DNA from: Norana najaformis
Lineage: Eukaryota > Annelida > Clitellata > Crassiclitellata > Hormogastridae
Direction: 5' to 3'
NCBI GenBank assembly: GCA_964023275.1
Contig: OZ029922.1
Span: 1,322,741-1,386,740, forward strand
Length of the DNA: 64,000 nt
Below, one piece after another: positions 30,901 through 40,736 of the stretch. Made by a program: the position numbers and the translations under genes. Each line of letters opens with the position of its first letter. The stretch's first letter is position 1. The notes below the pieces were generated by a model. The model saw only the letters and a list, made by a program, of their open reading frames with translations, searched no databases and was not told the origin of the DNA.

Positions 30901-32038
30901 GTCGGCGGCCGTCCTTCGCCGCCGCAACAGCCTCGGCGAGGAGCGCCAGAGACCTGTCACCGTCATTCCGAAGGTGACCGAACGGGTGCCCGTCACCTTC
31001 CCGGCGATCGACAACCTGCGACAGGTGGTGGTGACGTCATCGCACGGCGTGACGTCATCGCATAACGAGGAGGAGGAGAGGTTGCCATCGATTGAGAAGA
31101 ATCAGTATGTGGCGCAAAGGAGCCCCTCGCAGAGATCAGTAAAGGTCAGGGAGAGCAACGAGCTGAGGGAGTACGACACAATTAACCGGAGAACAACGGA
31201 AGCGATAACAGAGACGCAAATCGATTCCGTTGTCCAGACGAATAAGGTTGTCGTTTTCAGAGATAACCACGTCGAGAAGTTCGTTGTCGACACAAGGTCG
31301 AAAACGGTATCGCCCAAGGTCAAGGAACAGCCGAGGAAGTTTCTGACGACGCCACCTGCAGCTGTGCAGAAAGATGAAGTGGAAAAGGCGATCAGGAAAG
31401 AATCGAAACAAGAGACGAGCCAGGAAGTGAAAAAAGAAGAAAAGAAATTGAAAGATAAGAATGAAAACAAAGAAGCAAAAGAAGAAAAGAAATCTGAAGA
31501 AAGAGTAACAAAGACATCTGAGAAAAAGGAAGTAACAAACTCAGAAGACAAGGGTCAATCAACCAACGAGAAAACCTCGGAGAAAACCCCAACCCCGCCT
31601 CCGAAGAAACCCACCGGGGGCAAACCAACTGTTCATGAAGACACCAAAGAAACCAAACTCACTCCTCCTGAACCTGAACCCCCAAGCGAAGACAACCCTA
31701 CTGGACCCGTCAAAGACAAATCGCCACCTCCCGAAGAACCCTCAAAACCCGAAGAAGAACCAGCCGCCGAGGATAAGGAAACACCTTCCAAACGATCCTC
31801 GAAGAAGCGGGCTAGAGCCCCGAAGGAGCCTAACCAACGAGCGCCTCGTCCGAATGGTCAGCCTGACCGCCTGATTAGGAAGCTGGACAAACGAGTGGAG
31901 AAAGATCTTCGAGTCCTCCAGGGTCAAACGAACGAAGAAGCGGATGACGATGACGATACCGACGTAGATGAAGATACGATGAACGACATCTTACACGGAG
32001 AAAGGAGCAAAGCGCTCGATGAGTTCCTTCAGTCATAG
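24720..32038 (+). CDS. Unrecognised gene: coiled/basic N-terminus plus long disordered K/E/P-rich C-terminus (3 exons)
   Basis: I propose exons 24720-24929, 28591-28923 and 30830-32038, all phase 0, giving 70+111+402 residues and a TAG stop. Exon 1 is charged and probably helical (DITERLLDPKQRR, then a KxxFLKRKRKLLDQIRKNK run). Exon 2 is Ser/Pro-rich and closes with a conserved-looking AFWRKQDGLSLAEKIIFYRN motif. Exon 3 begins MDVHEVESTLIDYHRTK and moves through a Lys/Glu region (about residues 380-460 of the whole protein), a Pro-rich stretch (TPTPPPKKPTGG), a basic cluster KRSSKKRARAPK that could be a nuclear signal, and an acidic DDDDDTDVDED tail. No signal peptide or membrane segment is seen and I recognise no family. 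A nuclear or cytoskeletal scaffold is possible; that is inference. Further exons may exist inside the two long introns. Confidence 0.68.
25066..25255 (+). repeat. 46-bp tandem repeat bearing splice-donor-like AGGTAAAT
   Basis: About four units of ACTCACCTGAATGTCGTACA..CAAAGGTAAAT. Units resemble 24955-24990 (GCGCAGGTAAATAGTCACCT), just after the exon 1 donor, so the array probably arose from that border. Confidence 0.85.
26563..26715 (+). repeat. (CATAA/CATAG)n array
   Basis: ATAACATAGC units with a duplicated CATTTTAACGGCG insert. Confidence 0.85.
27195..27262 (+). mobile_element. SINE, second family, 3' fragment
   Basis: CAGCGGCATCGATTGATGCT and TTAGACAGTGGCG, matching 6550-6590. Confidence 0.45.
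27777..27965 (+). repeat. GAT/ATT/GTT trinucleotide cluster
   Basis: GATGAT, then TTATTA, TTGTTG and a second TTATTA run. Confidence 0.85.
28068..28320 (+). mobile_element. tRNA-headed SINE with LINE-like 3' tail
   Basis: A tRNA-like head (GTGGTTAGCGCCCTTGGTC, then ACGGTTGCAGGTTAAAGCC as A/B-box remnants) and body, ending GAAGCGCTATATGAATC and ATTACAATTACAATTA. The end matches the LINE 3' end at 20947, so the two probably share replication machinery. Confidence 0.7.
28591..28923 (+). CDS. Unrecognised gene, exon 2
   Basis: Acceptor TTTGTGTTCAG|AAACCC and donor TACCGA|GTAAGC, 111 codons. It encodes KPDDQSQDSSRHSSLCSELN, a Pro-rich stretch and the C-terminal SSAFWRKQDGLSLAEKI segment. All three frames are open here; this one is chosen because it is phase-compatible on both sides and has clean splice sites. 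Confidence 0.66.
29135..29300 (+). mobile_element. SINE body fragment
   Basis: Shares CACTTGTCTCTGCCACAAAGCAG.. and GTAAGCTGGGAAGTATACG with the SINE at 12660-12725. Confidence 0.5.
29965..30013 (+). repeat. (CT)n(GT)n microsatellite
   Basis: CTCTCTCTCT followed by GTGTGTGT with one ATGT interruption. Confidence 0.9.
30177..30206 (+). repeat. (AAG)n tract in an Ala/Gln/Ser-like trinucleotide region
   Basis: Pure AAG repeat inside 30080-30300, a stretch rich in CAGCAA/AGCAGC triplets. Confidence 0.85.
30597..30805 (+). repeat. Inverted GGTAA...TTACC pentanucleotide arrays before exon 3
   Basis: A short (GGTAA)n is followed by a long (TTACC)n, able to fold back. The TTACC part ends about 25 bp before the acceptor of exon 3 of the plus-strand gene. 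Confidence 0.85.
30830..32038 (+). CDS. Unrecognised gene, exon 3 (terminal)
   Basis: Acceptor GTTGCAACAG|ATGGAC; 402 codons then TAG. Codon use and the uninterrupted low-complexity K/E/P composition indicate real coding. The frame also stays open upstream to 30695 through a TTACC array, so a start inside the array is a formal alternative; splicing at 30830 is preferred. An AATAAA at 32416-32421 lies in a SINE tail 380 bp downstream and might serve for polyadenylation. Confidence 0.8.
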   Translation: MDVHEVESTLIDYHRTKSTGRSAQSAAVLRRRNSLGEERQRPVTVIPKVTERVPVTFPAIDNLRQVVVTSSHGVTSSHNEEEERLPSIEKNQYVAQRSPSQRSVKVRESNELREYDTINRRTTEAITETQIDSVVQTNKVVVFRDNHVEKFVVDTRSKTVSPKVKEQPRKFLTTPPAAVQKDEVEKAIRKESKQETSQEVKKEEKKLKDKNENKEAKEEKKSEERVTKTSEKKEVTNSEDKGQSTNEKTSEKTPTPPPKKPTGGKPTVHEDTKETKLTPPEPEPPSEDNPTGPVKDKSPPPEEPSKPEEEPAAEDKETPSKRSSKKRARAPKEPNQRAPRPNGQPDRLIRKLDKRVEKDLRVLQGQTNEEADDDDDTDVDEDTMNDILHGERSKALDEFLQS

Positions 32039-32769
32039 CACGTTCGTCCAGTAAACGCATGGATATCTTCATGTGGCCAGAATGCTCATAGGCACAGCTG
32101 TCTGTACAGACCACAAGCTCTATGTCATACGGCTAGAGGCTTCTCTTATGTTACCCTTATGGTAAGGTAAATCTCCCCAGAACCCGAGTTGAAACTGTTG
32201 TTTCGTGCCTTCAAGTGGTTGGGTACCTCTGGAGTTGCATGTCCTTCTGACCAGGGACTCTACATGTACCTTTTCGTCAACACTTGCAAGCTGTTCTCTT
32301 TCGCAGAGGCTGGGTTGGCATCGCATCTGAGGAAACGTCTTGAAGCAGCGCTATATGAATGCTCTGAACGAATGAATGAGAGAAGAAAGAAATAAGGAAA
32401 ATGAATGAATGAATGAATAAATGAATGATCCAGAGTGTAACGACACCTTATGGCAGCTGTGGCGGCTGACATGAACGAACGAACGAAAGGTAAGGTAAGG
32501 TAAAGTAAGAGAAGGCAACTGTCTTTGATGGAGGCGTGTAAGAAATTAGCGGTTACCTTACCTAACCTTTATTATCAGACATACTGAATCCATGGGCGTT
32601 CTGGTCGGGAAAGTGTCGGTAAGGGGTTAGCAGAGATTAATTACTTAAGAGCTAGAACAATTTCAAGTAAATGTGCTTCGTTCATTGTATGACTAAGTTT
32701 GATGCTCGTTTGCTATCCACTTGTATCTTTTCATGGAATTTATTGGCTGCTAATCATACAAATACGTCT

Positions 32770-32844
32770 TTCTTCCATCAACGCTTATCTATGGCCATCC
32801 AACACTTCAATTCAATCACTTTTTGCAGCACTTTCTCCACCAAT
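32770..32844 (+). mobile_element. LINE C-terminus relic (QRLSVAIQR-type)
   Basis: Encodes FFHQRLSMAIQHFNSITFCS. The same motif occurs at 52835 (FQRLSVAIQRLNAVAFRS) and 53232 (QRLSVAVQCGNAICFSE), a common end of L1/RTE-like polyproteins. Confidence 0.55.
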
Positions 32845-34484
32845 TAAACGTCAGCGAAGATTAGCCATTCCGCAACTGCATTCCTAATTTTTTAATCCTT
32901 AGGGATCTTACATATATTATATATATCTGGAAAACTTGTCGTTGTTGCTAATTATCATTATAAGTTCCTGTTGTTAGGGTTCTACAGCTGTTAGTGACTA
33001 ATTTATTAGTAATTGGATTACTATCTGATTAATTTTTACTGCTTAGTTTTTTCCAGTGTTTCTAATCCTGTAACAGTTCTGTCTCGATGTGTCATCAATT
33101 GTGCCTTTCTCTTTGTCTATATGCCTCTGTCTGACTGTATGTTCCTTTGCAAATTATAATTTATAAACCCAAATTTTGTCTTTACACATTGTCTAGTCTT
33201 TACCGATTGCATGTTTTCTCTCAAGGACTCATGTATGTGTGCTTGTTTGTGTGTACAGACCTACATGTATGTATCTAAACACTTAATATAGCGTCTTTTC
33301 AGCATCTCTAAAAAGCGCTCGCTAGCCTAAGGGGTGTTAAAATTAGAGAGAATAGCAAGTTCGTTTGTAAACAGATGATGCTTAGATGACTGAAAAAACC
33401 GCTGGAGGGCTCTCGCACACACATAGAGTCCAACCGACGGTTGACTCCATCTTCATGTGTACTTCGATGGGCTTTCTCCCAAAAGCTGTTTCACTCTCTC
33501 CCAACAGCTGGTTTCCCATCTCTACACCCTCGGTTTTCAGCTGTCATCAGAAGGGAATTGATGTTTCAATCTGTGTCGGCTTTAACCATTGTGCACGCAA
33601 CTATGATTGTATTGGTAACGGGAGAAGTTTAGGCCAAAGCAGAAGCAAGAACTTGAAGTTTGTAAACCTGTTACTAATGATAGCATTTAGTCTTTTGTTT
33701 TAGAGCTGCATTCCTTTGGTTCTATGCTCAATGTGTTATTTAACCATTCTTAGAAGTTGCTTGTCTTCTAAACTTCTTGATTAGGAGTTTTCAGACAATG
33801 AGAATCTAATCCATTGACTTCTTTAACGCCATTATACAAATGCAATCATCAATCCGTAAATCCGATAAAGTTATCCCTAATCTTATGCAATCAAATGACT
33901 TTTATAGCGCCATTATAGATATGCACAAGACATCAGTCGATGGTCGCTTCAAGGGAAACCTTAGTCGAAAATCGTAATCTGTTGCAGAAGTCCATTCAAA
34001 GTCTAATATTTGTACCTTGTTGCGTTAACAACGTTAACGAATTCTAAATAACAGCGTTAACAAATTACACCTACCTGTCCTCTTGATAATCTATCAAACA
34101 ATTGATTAATCTATGTGTAGAGAATGTGATATATCGAATTATTGGTAAGATCGATAAGAATTGTGGTGATAAGGTTAAACTTTAGAGATAACCGAACTCG
34201 TGTATAGTTGAATGTCTTAACCATAGGAATGGAAACTTGTATTCTCTATCACTATGATAAAATGTAGAATCTTCGCTTCCTCAGTAATATCGTATTCATA
34301 ATTAAACGAGTTGCGTGGCTGTAACGATAACTAATGTCAGTGCGTTGCTTGATGTTTGGCAAGATATCGATTAAGTATCCGTTGAAAAATTAACCGCATG
34401 GCTGTCTAGAGCTCACTAAAAATCAACTGTACAACTGATTTTATTAATTATTATTATTAGCATCATTATTGTTAATGTTCATCA

Positions 34485-34735
34485 TCATCATTCATTCATT
34501 CATTAAATCAATCAATGAAATGAATAAATAATTCAGATATGAACGAACGAATGAGTAAATGAAGGAAGGAAGATATGAATCAATGAGTGAATGATTGAAG
34601 TAAGGAAGAAATTAATGAAAAGTTAATGAAAGAAAATGAATGAACGAGCGAGTGATTTAATGAAGGAGTAAGTTAACGAATGAGTGAGTGATTGAATGAA
34701 TGAATGAATAAATAAATAAATAAATGAAAGCAATG
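34485..34735 (+). repeat. (AATG)n-related array
   Basis: CATTCATTCATT then diverged AATGAATGA/GAACGAAT units. Confidence 0.8.
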
Positions 34736-35399
34736 TACACCACGATTCCACTATTCCTGTATCATACTGAAACGGAACATTGACGCAGAAACTGAACATA
34801 GTGAAGAGCTCTACAATCGATTGGTGTGAAGTGTCGATTTGATAAATTCATTTCGCATCTCATACGCGACCATATGTTATCCTTTTAAGTACTTCGCGTG
34901 GGAAGGCGTACGCTCTTAGGATTCTTATCTGATGACAGCAGATAATCATGTGGTTAGTAGAAAAACATCGTGGAAATTAAATGTCTAGTGTCAAAACACA
35001 TTCAGTCGCGTTTCAGAAAGTCTCCGTTGTTATATAGAGCTTGGTTTTGTCTGAGAGATTCCTAAATTCTCGTACATACGTCATACACATATACGTACAT
35101 ACTATCATACAATTTTATCCAATTATCCAACTATGAAAGACCATGCAGTTATTTGGCTGCAGGCCACAGCATTATAACGCTATTAACAGTTAGCCCAGCG
35201 AATTTCTCTTAAATACCTCTCCACATTAGTGTCTTGAAGTCAGTAGAAATGACTTTTTAAAGGGATCACAGTAATTGTGCGCTGACGCCAGATAATTCAT
35301 TACAGTTAGCGCTTGTGGCTCACTAGTTTCTAGTAGACTGCAGACATGACGTAAGCAAATGCCGAGAAATGAACCTAGAAATGATGTCTTTCGTCCAAA

Positions 35400-35893
35400 T
35401 GAAATTATGTTCTTTTCGAAGTGGATCACCCGTGATCCGCTTTTTCTCAATCTTCGCAACCCCCGGCGCTGTACCTTCACCCCATCAACTCCAAGGGGGT
35501 AATATTCACCCGTCTTCTTCAGTCGCCTTAGATCGACTTTTCCTGTGCCTTCCATCGTTAGCAGACGCTCTTAGCGAGATGCTACCGCTCGGTTTCTATG
35601 GCGACAGGCTCAGCAGCAGCCTCGGATAAGGAGGGGCGGGAATCGTTAGTAGCAGGACGGAGCGGTTTTTATATCGTTTGCGGTCAGAGCGAAGCTCCTG
35701 TCGCCTGATAGTGGGCGGTAAAGCGGCCGAATAAATGGAAGTTTGGGTCGGAATTGAACGAGATGTCTGTCCGCGTTTAGTCGGCGTCTGAACTGCGCGA
35801 TCGAGGGAACATCTCGGCGCTTCTTCTGCCACTCACGAAGCTTCGACTTCTGCGTTTTGGTTCGATCTGGGCGATTCCGTAACAAGAGACAAG
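35400..35893 (+). promoter_or_regulatory. GC/CpG-rich patch: candidate promoter and 5' exon
   Basis: A GC- and CpG-rich island in AT-rich surroundings. It contains a GC box (GGAGGGGCGGGAA, about 35629), an RFX X-box-like site (GTTTCTATGGCGAC, about 35595), a TATA-like TTTTTATATCG near 35666, and a donor-like ACAA|GTGAGC near 35892. The next plus-strand gene is the neuropeptide precursor, whose ATG is preceded by an acceptor, so this may be its promoter and non-coding exon 1. ORFs in several frames here have no family resemblance. Confidence 0.35.
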
Positions 35894-35998
35894 TGAGCGT
35901 TTGGTTTCTTTAATTTTGATTTATTTTCATTGCCTCTCTTATAAATTTGTAAGAATTAAATATGTTTTTATATTTGTTATTTTATCGGTGTGAAAGGT

Positions 35999-36062
35999 AT
36001 GGTAAGGCCGAAGTCAACGGCCCTGGCAGCCACAAGATATCGTTAAATGCTCGGCACCTTTA
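35999..36062 (+). repeat. Copy of the GATGCCGTTAAACAC repeat
   Basis: ATGGTAAGGCCGAAGTCAAC..GGCAGCCACAAGATATCGTT; follows the GC-rich promoter candidate. Confidence 0.55.
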
Positions 36063-36574
36063 GTAAATCACATCAGTGGGCTTCTTTCGTATAAAGATAT
36101 GAGAAAAATTGACTTGGATTGTAAGGTAGATTTTTTCGTCAATGATCTGCCATTTGGCTTAACATGCCAGCGTGACAATAATTTGTGAATTATACTACAC
36201 AGTGCTCTGTATAGCAATATAGATTGGAGGTACAGTTGGCCAACAGGAAACATTGTGAACAACAAACATAGTTGAATAACTGCAATTTTGAGTGTAATGT
36301 AGGCTCAGTATGTGAATCCTGGTGAATCCAAGCACTAAATTTAGCGCCTTACAACTGCGTAACTCTTAGAAGGGGTACTCATAAACGAGAACAACTTATA
36401 AGTACCACTTAGAAGAGTTAGATATATGGCGCTCTTTGTAAACAAATTATGCTAAGGTAACTGGCAAAGTCACCACTGGCCCAATCAAAGGAGTAGCGTT
36501 GTGCTAGCGTGGAAAGCGATTGTGATGACATGATACCTTATACCTCCAGCATCGACGATTTGGAAACTGCCTAA

Positions 36575-36760
36575 TAATAACTGTAGTCTGCTTAAGCACT
36601 GTGGTCTGCCAAATTATTGTCGTCTGTTTAAGAACTGTCGTCTGCTTAAGCACTGTGGTCTGCCAAATTATTGTCGTCTGCTTAAGAACTGTAGTCTGCT
36701 TAACTGTCATCTGCTTAATAACTGTCGTCTGCAAAATAACTACCGTCTGCTGCAGTTTTA
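36575..36760 (+). repeat. About 20-21-bp minisatellite (ACTGTCGTCTGCTTAAG)n
   Basis: Eight or more units, with a two-unit block duplicated (GCTTAAGCACTGTGGTCTGC then CAAATTATTGTCGTCTG). The period near 21 keeps all frames open, giving heptapeptide-repeat ORFs on both strands that I do not regard as genes. Confidence 0.85.
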
Positions 36761-37506
36761 GTCTACTTTTTGTCTTATTTGTCGTCTGCTCTAGCTGTCG
36801 TCTGATCTGGTATTTGCCAATTTTATCATGCACTCGGTCCTGTGTCAATAACCTGTTATACCTCTCTCCAGCGGAGTTCCTCTCATAAGCCTTACACTCG
36901 CAGTTTTTTTTACAAATCCGCTGCACTCTGCAGCGCGGCCTCGATCTTGTAACAGAGCTAGAAAACTCTCCCACCTCTATTCGCAGCTTTCGTCGCATGG
37001 TCTTTTTCTCCTAATGAGCACCGACGTTTAGTGTATGTTAACCGCGACAGCCACTCCCTTTGGCCGTGGACTTGCACTGCCGGCGATATAGAGAAATTTA
37101 TGACTGATCCGATGAGGAGATGGACCTCAGGGATCTTGATCTCTTTACGCGCCTACGGCTTCTCGCGGGCGACGAGGCTGCGTGGTTCACACCGATGAAA
37201 TATTGACGCAGAGGTCTCCTCCTGGTTGCACGGATTTCGTCGGCCGGGTCCCCCACTATGTCTGTCGACTCTATATTGGTACAGATGGGCGGTTTCTGTA
37301 ACTTATTTATGACTCACATTAGAGAAGCAGCCAAAGTAGTCGGAACGAAACTTTTCTGGACGTGTAGTAGTCGCCTTTTATTCGATCATTTATGTAGCGC
37401 CTTTGTGTGGGTTCTGACAAAGCCGAGTCTTCACTCTGACCAAATGACATCCGCACATATCCTAAAATGACTACGGCGCATGCGTAGACCGTAGTGTGCT
37501 TACGAT

Positions 37507-37656
37507 ATGTATTTTCAATGGGAGAAAGTGTCAGAAAACACCTATGGACGGAAATAAAATGTATGAGGAGAATGTATCTTCCGTGGGCATTAGTCAGAAG
37601 GGAAAGATCTATGGAGAAGAGCTAGCATGTATCTGCGGTGGGAGGGAATCTGGACT
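37507..37656 (+). repeat. Dispersed repeat pair B, copy 1
   Basis: 150 bp from ATGTATTTTCAATGGGAGAA to GGAGGGAATCTGGACT, nearly identical to 42627-42776 with only a handful of substitutions. Confidence 0.85.
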
Positions 37657-37837
37657 TCACTCACTGATTGTGGTGCCCTCTATATATAGGGCGCAATTCG
37701 ACTCGAGTTATTGTTACCTTATCGGAGGCGAAAATGCCGTGAAAGTCTGTATTTGTCCACTTCTTGAACTCGTTACTTCCGATGTCTCTCAAGTCATACA
37801 TATACATCTTGTTGTAACTGAGCTGGTTAGGACAAGA

Positions 37838-37985
37838 TATATATTTATATATGTATATATGCATATAAGTAAGCTTGCGTGTATGTATGTATGCATGTAA
37901 GTATATATGCATGTATGTGTGTGTTTTAATGTGTGCACGTGTGCATGCATGTATGTGTGTATAAGTATGTATGTATAGTTGATTG
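37838..37985 (+). repeat. (GTAT)n-rich tract
   Basis: ATGTATGTATGC/GTGTGT mixture. Confidence 0.8.
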
Positions 37986-38214
37986 TATACATACGCATGA
38001 AGTGTGAAGAAACTTAATGTATCGCCTTTAGATACCGCTGATATTTTTATGTGAAAATATATTTTCTATCATAGTAATACTAATAACAAAATAATATACT
38101 ACTAAATAAATATACTAATATATAATCATACATGTATAGTTGTAAACTTACATTCTGTTATGCATATATACATACCGTTTCTTTGCTACATTAAATAACT
38201 TCAACTTCATGTTG

Positions 38215-38430
38215 GGAATATTAAGGACCACATCTAGAGGGAATGAGAAGGCTCTGTAGAGAATAGCTTGACGATGTGGAAGACATATGCCAAGCAAATG
38301 TACACAGCTTGACATTGGCAGAGCACGAGAGAGAAGTTTGGAAGAATCTGATTAAAAGCGCAGTAAGACGGACAGTCGATGGACTTTTAGCTTAAAAGGC
38401 ATCTTGACGACGATTACGACGATGTAGATC
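38215..38430 (+). mobile_element. LINE C-terminus relic with GACGA tail
   Basis: A frame reads ANVHSLTLAEHEREVWKNLI and then KSAVRRTVDG, like the WRxLV end of several non-LTR polyproteins, closing with a short (GACGA/TTACGAC) tail. Confidence 0.45.
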
Positions 38431-39469
38431 ACTTTTCTATGCATGTGTGTCTAGACATTTAATGTAGCGCCTTTTAAGTAGCTCACAGCAAAAATGCTGC
38501 CTACGTGGTGTTGAAGTTCATTACGAACAGAAAGTTCATTCGATAGTGATAAAGATAGCTGACCTGATCTGACCTAAATTGACCGTAACCTATACTACAT
38601 TTCTCGAATGCTTTATGTTCGACCATTCCTCCAAATTTGTTCTATATTATAATCGTTTCTCTATTTGCCCTGCTCCCTCCAGTGTGTATCGTCGGTGCTC
38701 AGTGACATGCCAAGTTCGGTCCTGTAGCGTCTACGTCTGCAAGGTAATCGAATGCAGTTCTATTTGTCCCAAGGGCGAAAATTTCGTACGTTTTAAATAA
38801 TTGAAGTATACGAATAGCTGGGCTACCCACTAATCGCATCATTTCCAAGGGAAACGACCGTATCATTGAGGCACATTCGACTAATAAAAAGGGTTGCATG
38901 ACTGTATCACGATGTAATAAAGTCGCACATCTGAAGCGCCTTCTTCCACGTTAGCCTGTTTAATCGGTTGCGAGATAATGTTCGGGTGTCATGGATTGAT
39001 ATGTGGGCACCTTGAACAAAAGCGTAAGGTTCTGCTACTGCGTTTTATTGAGCGATCTGGAGCTGTTGAATCCTCTAAGAATACGCCTCCGTAATCGACA
39101 CTCGATTCATAATGAGATCAGTTTCCATTTTGAATAAGTTTTATTTGAGAAAAAGCCTATTTGAGGCAAAATCTTTTTTAATACAGGTCTTTTGATACGA
39201 CTTCCGTTTGAGAGAAAATGTAACTGAGAGAAGTTCTACTTGAGAGAAATTCTCTTTGAGGCAAATTCTATTCTAGTCAAAGTCTGATCGAGACAAAGTC
39301 CATTCAAGGTCCATTTGAGGCGAATTCCGTCTGAGATAAGTTTTAAAAAGCGACAAAAGCTAACAGAAGCACGACAATTGATTTTGGTTTCACTACGTCT
39401 TGGAAGAGTCACGCAACGACTAAAACAACACCCTAAAGCACAACAATTGATACCGGACTATTAGTCCAT

Positions 39470-39625
39470 GTGTATATATATATGTATGGGTGTGTATGCA
39501 TGTATGTTTATAAGCATGGACGTATGTATGTATGCATGGACGCATGGACGTATATGGATGTATGTGTATGTACTGCATGTATGTACTGTATGTATGTGTG
39601 TACTGTATGTATGTATCTGAACATT
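39470..39625 (+). repeat. (GTAT)n-rich tract
   Basis: ATGTATG/TACTGTATGTATG units, followed by a LINE/SINE-type TTTATGCAGCGCCTTTTGG end. Confidence 0.8.
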
Positions 39626-40187
39626 TATGCAGCGCCTTTTGGAATCCTATATCTATCTGTTTTATATTTAGCGTCAAAATTCGATGGAGCTGTCACAGCC
39701 CGAATGAGACTCTGACAATATCCATTGTCGTCTGGTATTTGTGATTGCATTTAGGGAAGCGATGATATTGTCTCAGTTCGTGTTCTTGTCAAACAGTCGT
39801 GCCACTGAGCTGTTTTCAGATGACGTAGATGCTCAGCAGACTCTCGCGTTTCTGGCTTTTCTTGTTCTTTCTTCTGACACTTACACCAGCAAACAGCAGA
39901 GGCTTCAGTTGTCTGGTAGTAAAGAACAGTTAATGTGGTCTACGCTCTTAAAGAACTAATATCAGAAAATAGCACAGAAAAATATAGCCAGAACGCTTTG
40001 TACCGTAACGATGGAAGTTCAATATTGTCTAGTGTCAGACAGTTTCGTTTAACTACCACAAAAGGTGGTTACAACTGTACATAATGTCTGTGTGTAGCCT
40101 AAAAAGAGTGTTTTATTACAGATATTATTTATTTCAGCTGTAGTGTCTGTCGTCTTCAAGCAATGTTTTCGATATTCATATCAATTG

Positions 40188-40370
40188 TGACTTATTTAAG
40201 AGATTTGAATCTCGGGCTAGCACGGTCCGTATACAGGGGGACCTTAAATGGCATGCATCCATACAAACGGGCAGCGGTGTTGAAGGATCTCGCCCAACCA
40301 GTTCATTGAAAATTCGGCAGGGTCAAGACCACGTGGGCGCTTTAGAAAACCGGGTACATTTACATTTACT
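40188..40370 (+). repeat. Dispersed repeat pair A, copy 1
   Basis: TTGAATCTCGGGCTAGCACG, then GGGACCTTAAATGGCATG and a TTTACATTTAC tail. About 180 bp; aligns with 59708-59890. Copy 1 lies 370 bp upstream of the neuropeptide ATG. Confidence 0.75.
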
Positions 40371-40736
40371 AATTATTGGCAGTCATACTTATAGAGGAAC
40401 ACAGGGTTGAAAGCTGCCAAAACGTCAGTAAACACGGACGTCGAGGAGCGTCTTAATTACACTGGTGTGGGCGAATATCAGACACTGCGTTCTAAGATGA
40501 TATCCATCAACATGGAATCTTAAAAGCATGCTTTTCTTGTTAAGTTTTAGCCTGACGTCGTTCTGTTGACAATGGCCATTGTCAAAACCCACTAGCGATC
40601 GATTCCGAGTCGAGTCTTCACCGAATCGTGACCAATTGGCAGATCAGAAACGAACAGCCTTGCGAGTGATTTCTCCTTGTTTCTTCTCAACCGTTCCGCT
40701 TCATTTACCCGTCAAGCTTGACCTGTCAGAGCCAAA

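Larger units (their letters stand above)
32039..35399. other. Gene-free stretch after the unrecognised gene
   Basis: AT-rich. A SINE-type GCAGCGCTATATGAATG end at 32345, a GGTAA patch at 32490, the LINE relic at 32770, a TATAGCGCCATTATA repeat end at 33900 (also at 17620), and the AATG array. No supported exon. Confidence 0.55.
36063..40187. other. Gene-free stretch before the neuropeptide gene
   Basis: Minisatellite at 36575, a GC-rich unassigned block at 37030-37270, repeat B copy 1, GTAT-rich tracts, a LINE relic at 38215 and repeat ends TGTAGCGCCTTTT at 38465 and 39613. Possibly the first intron of the neuropeptide gene if its 5' exon is at 35.4-35.9 kb. Confidence 0.45.

Noticed and set aside
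36504-36998. 164-aa ORF with heptapeptide-like QTTVLKQ repeats
   Set aside because: The minisatellite period near 21 bp keeps frames open on both strands; no start context, splice structure or family support.
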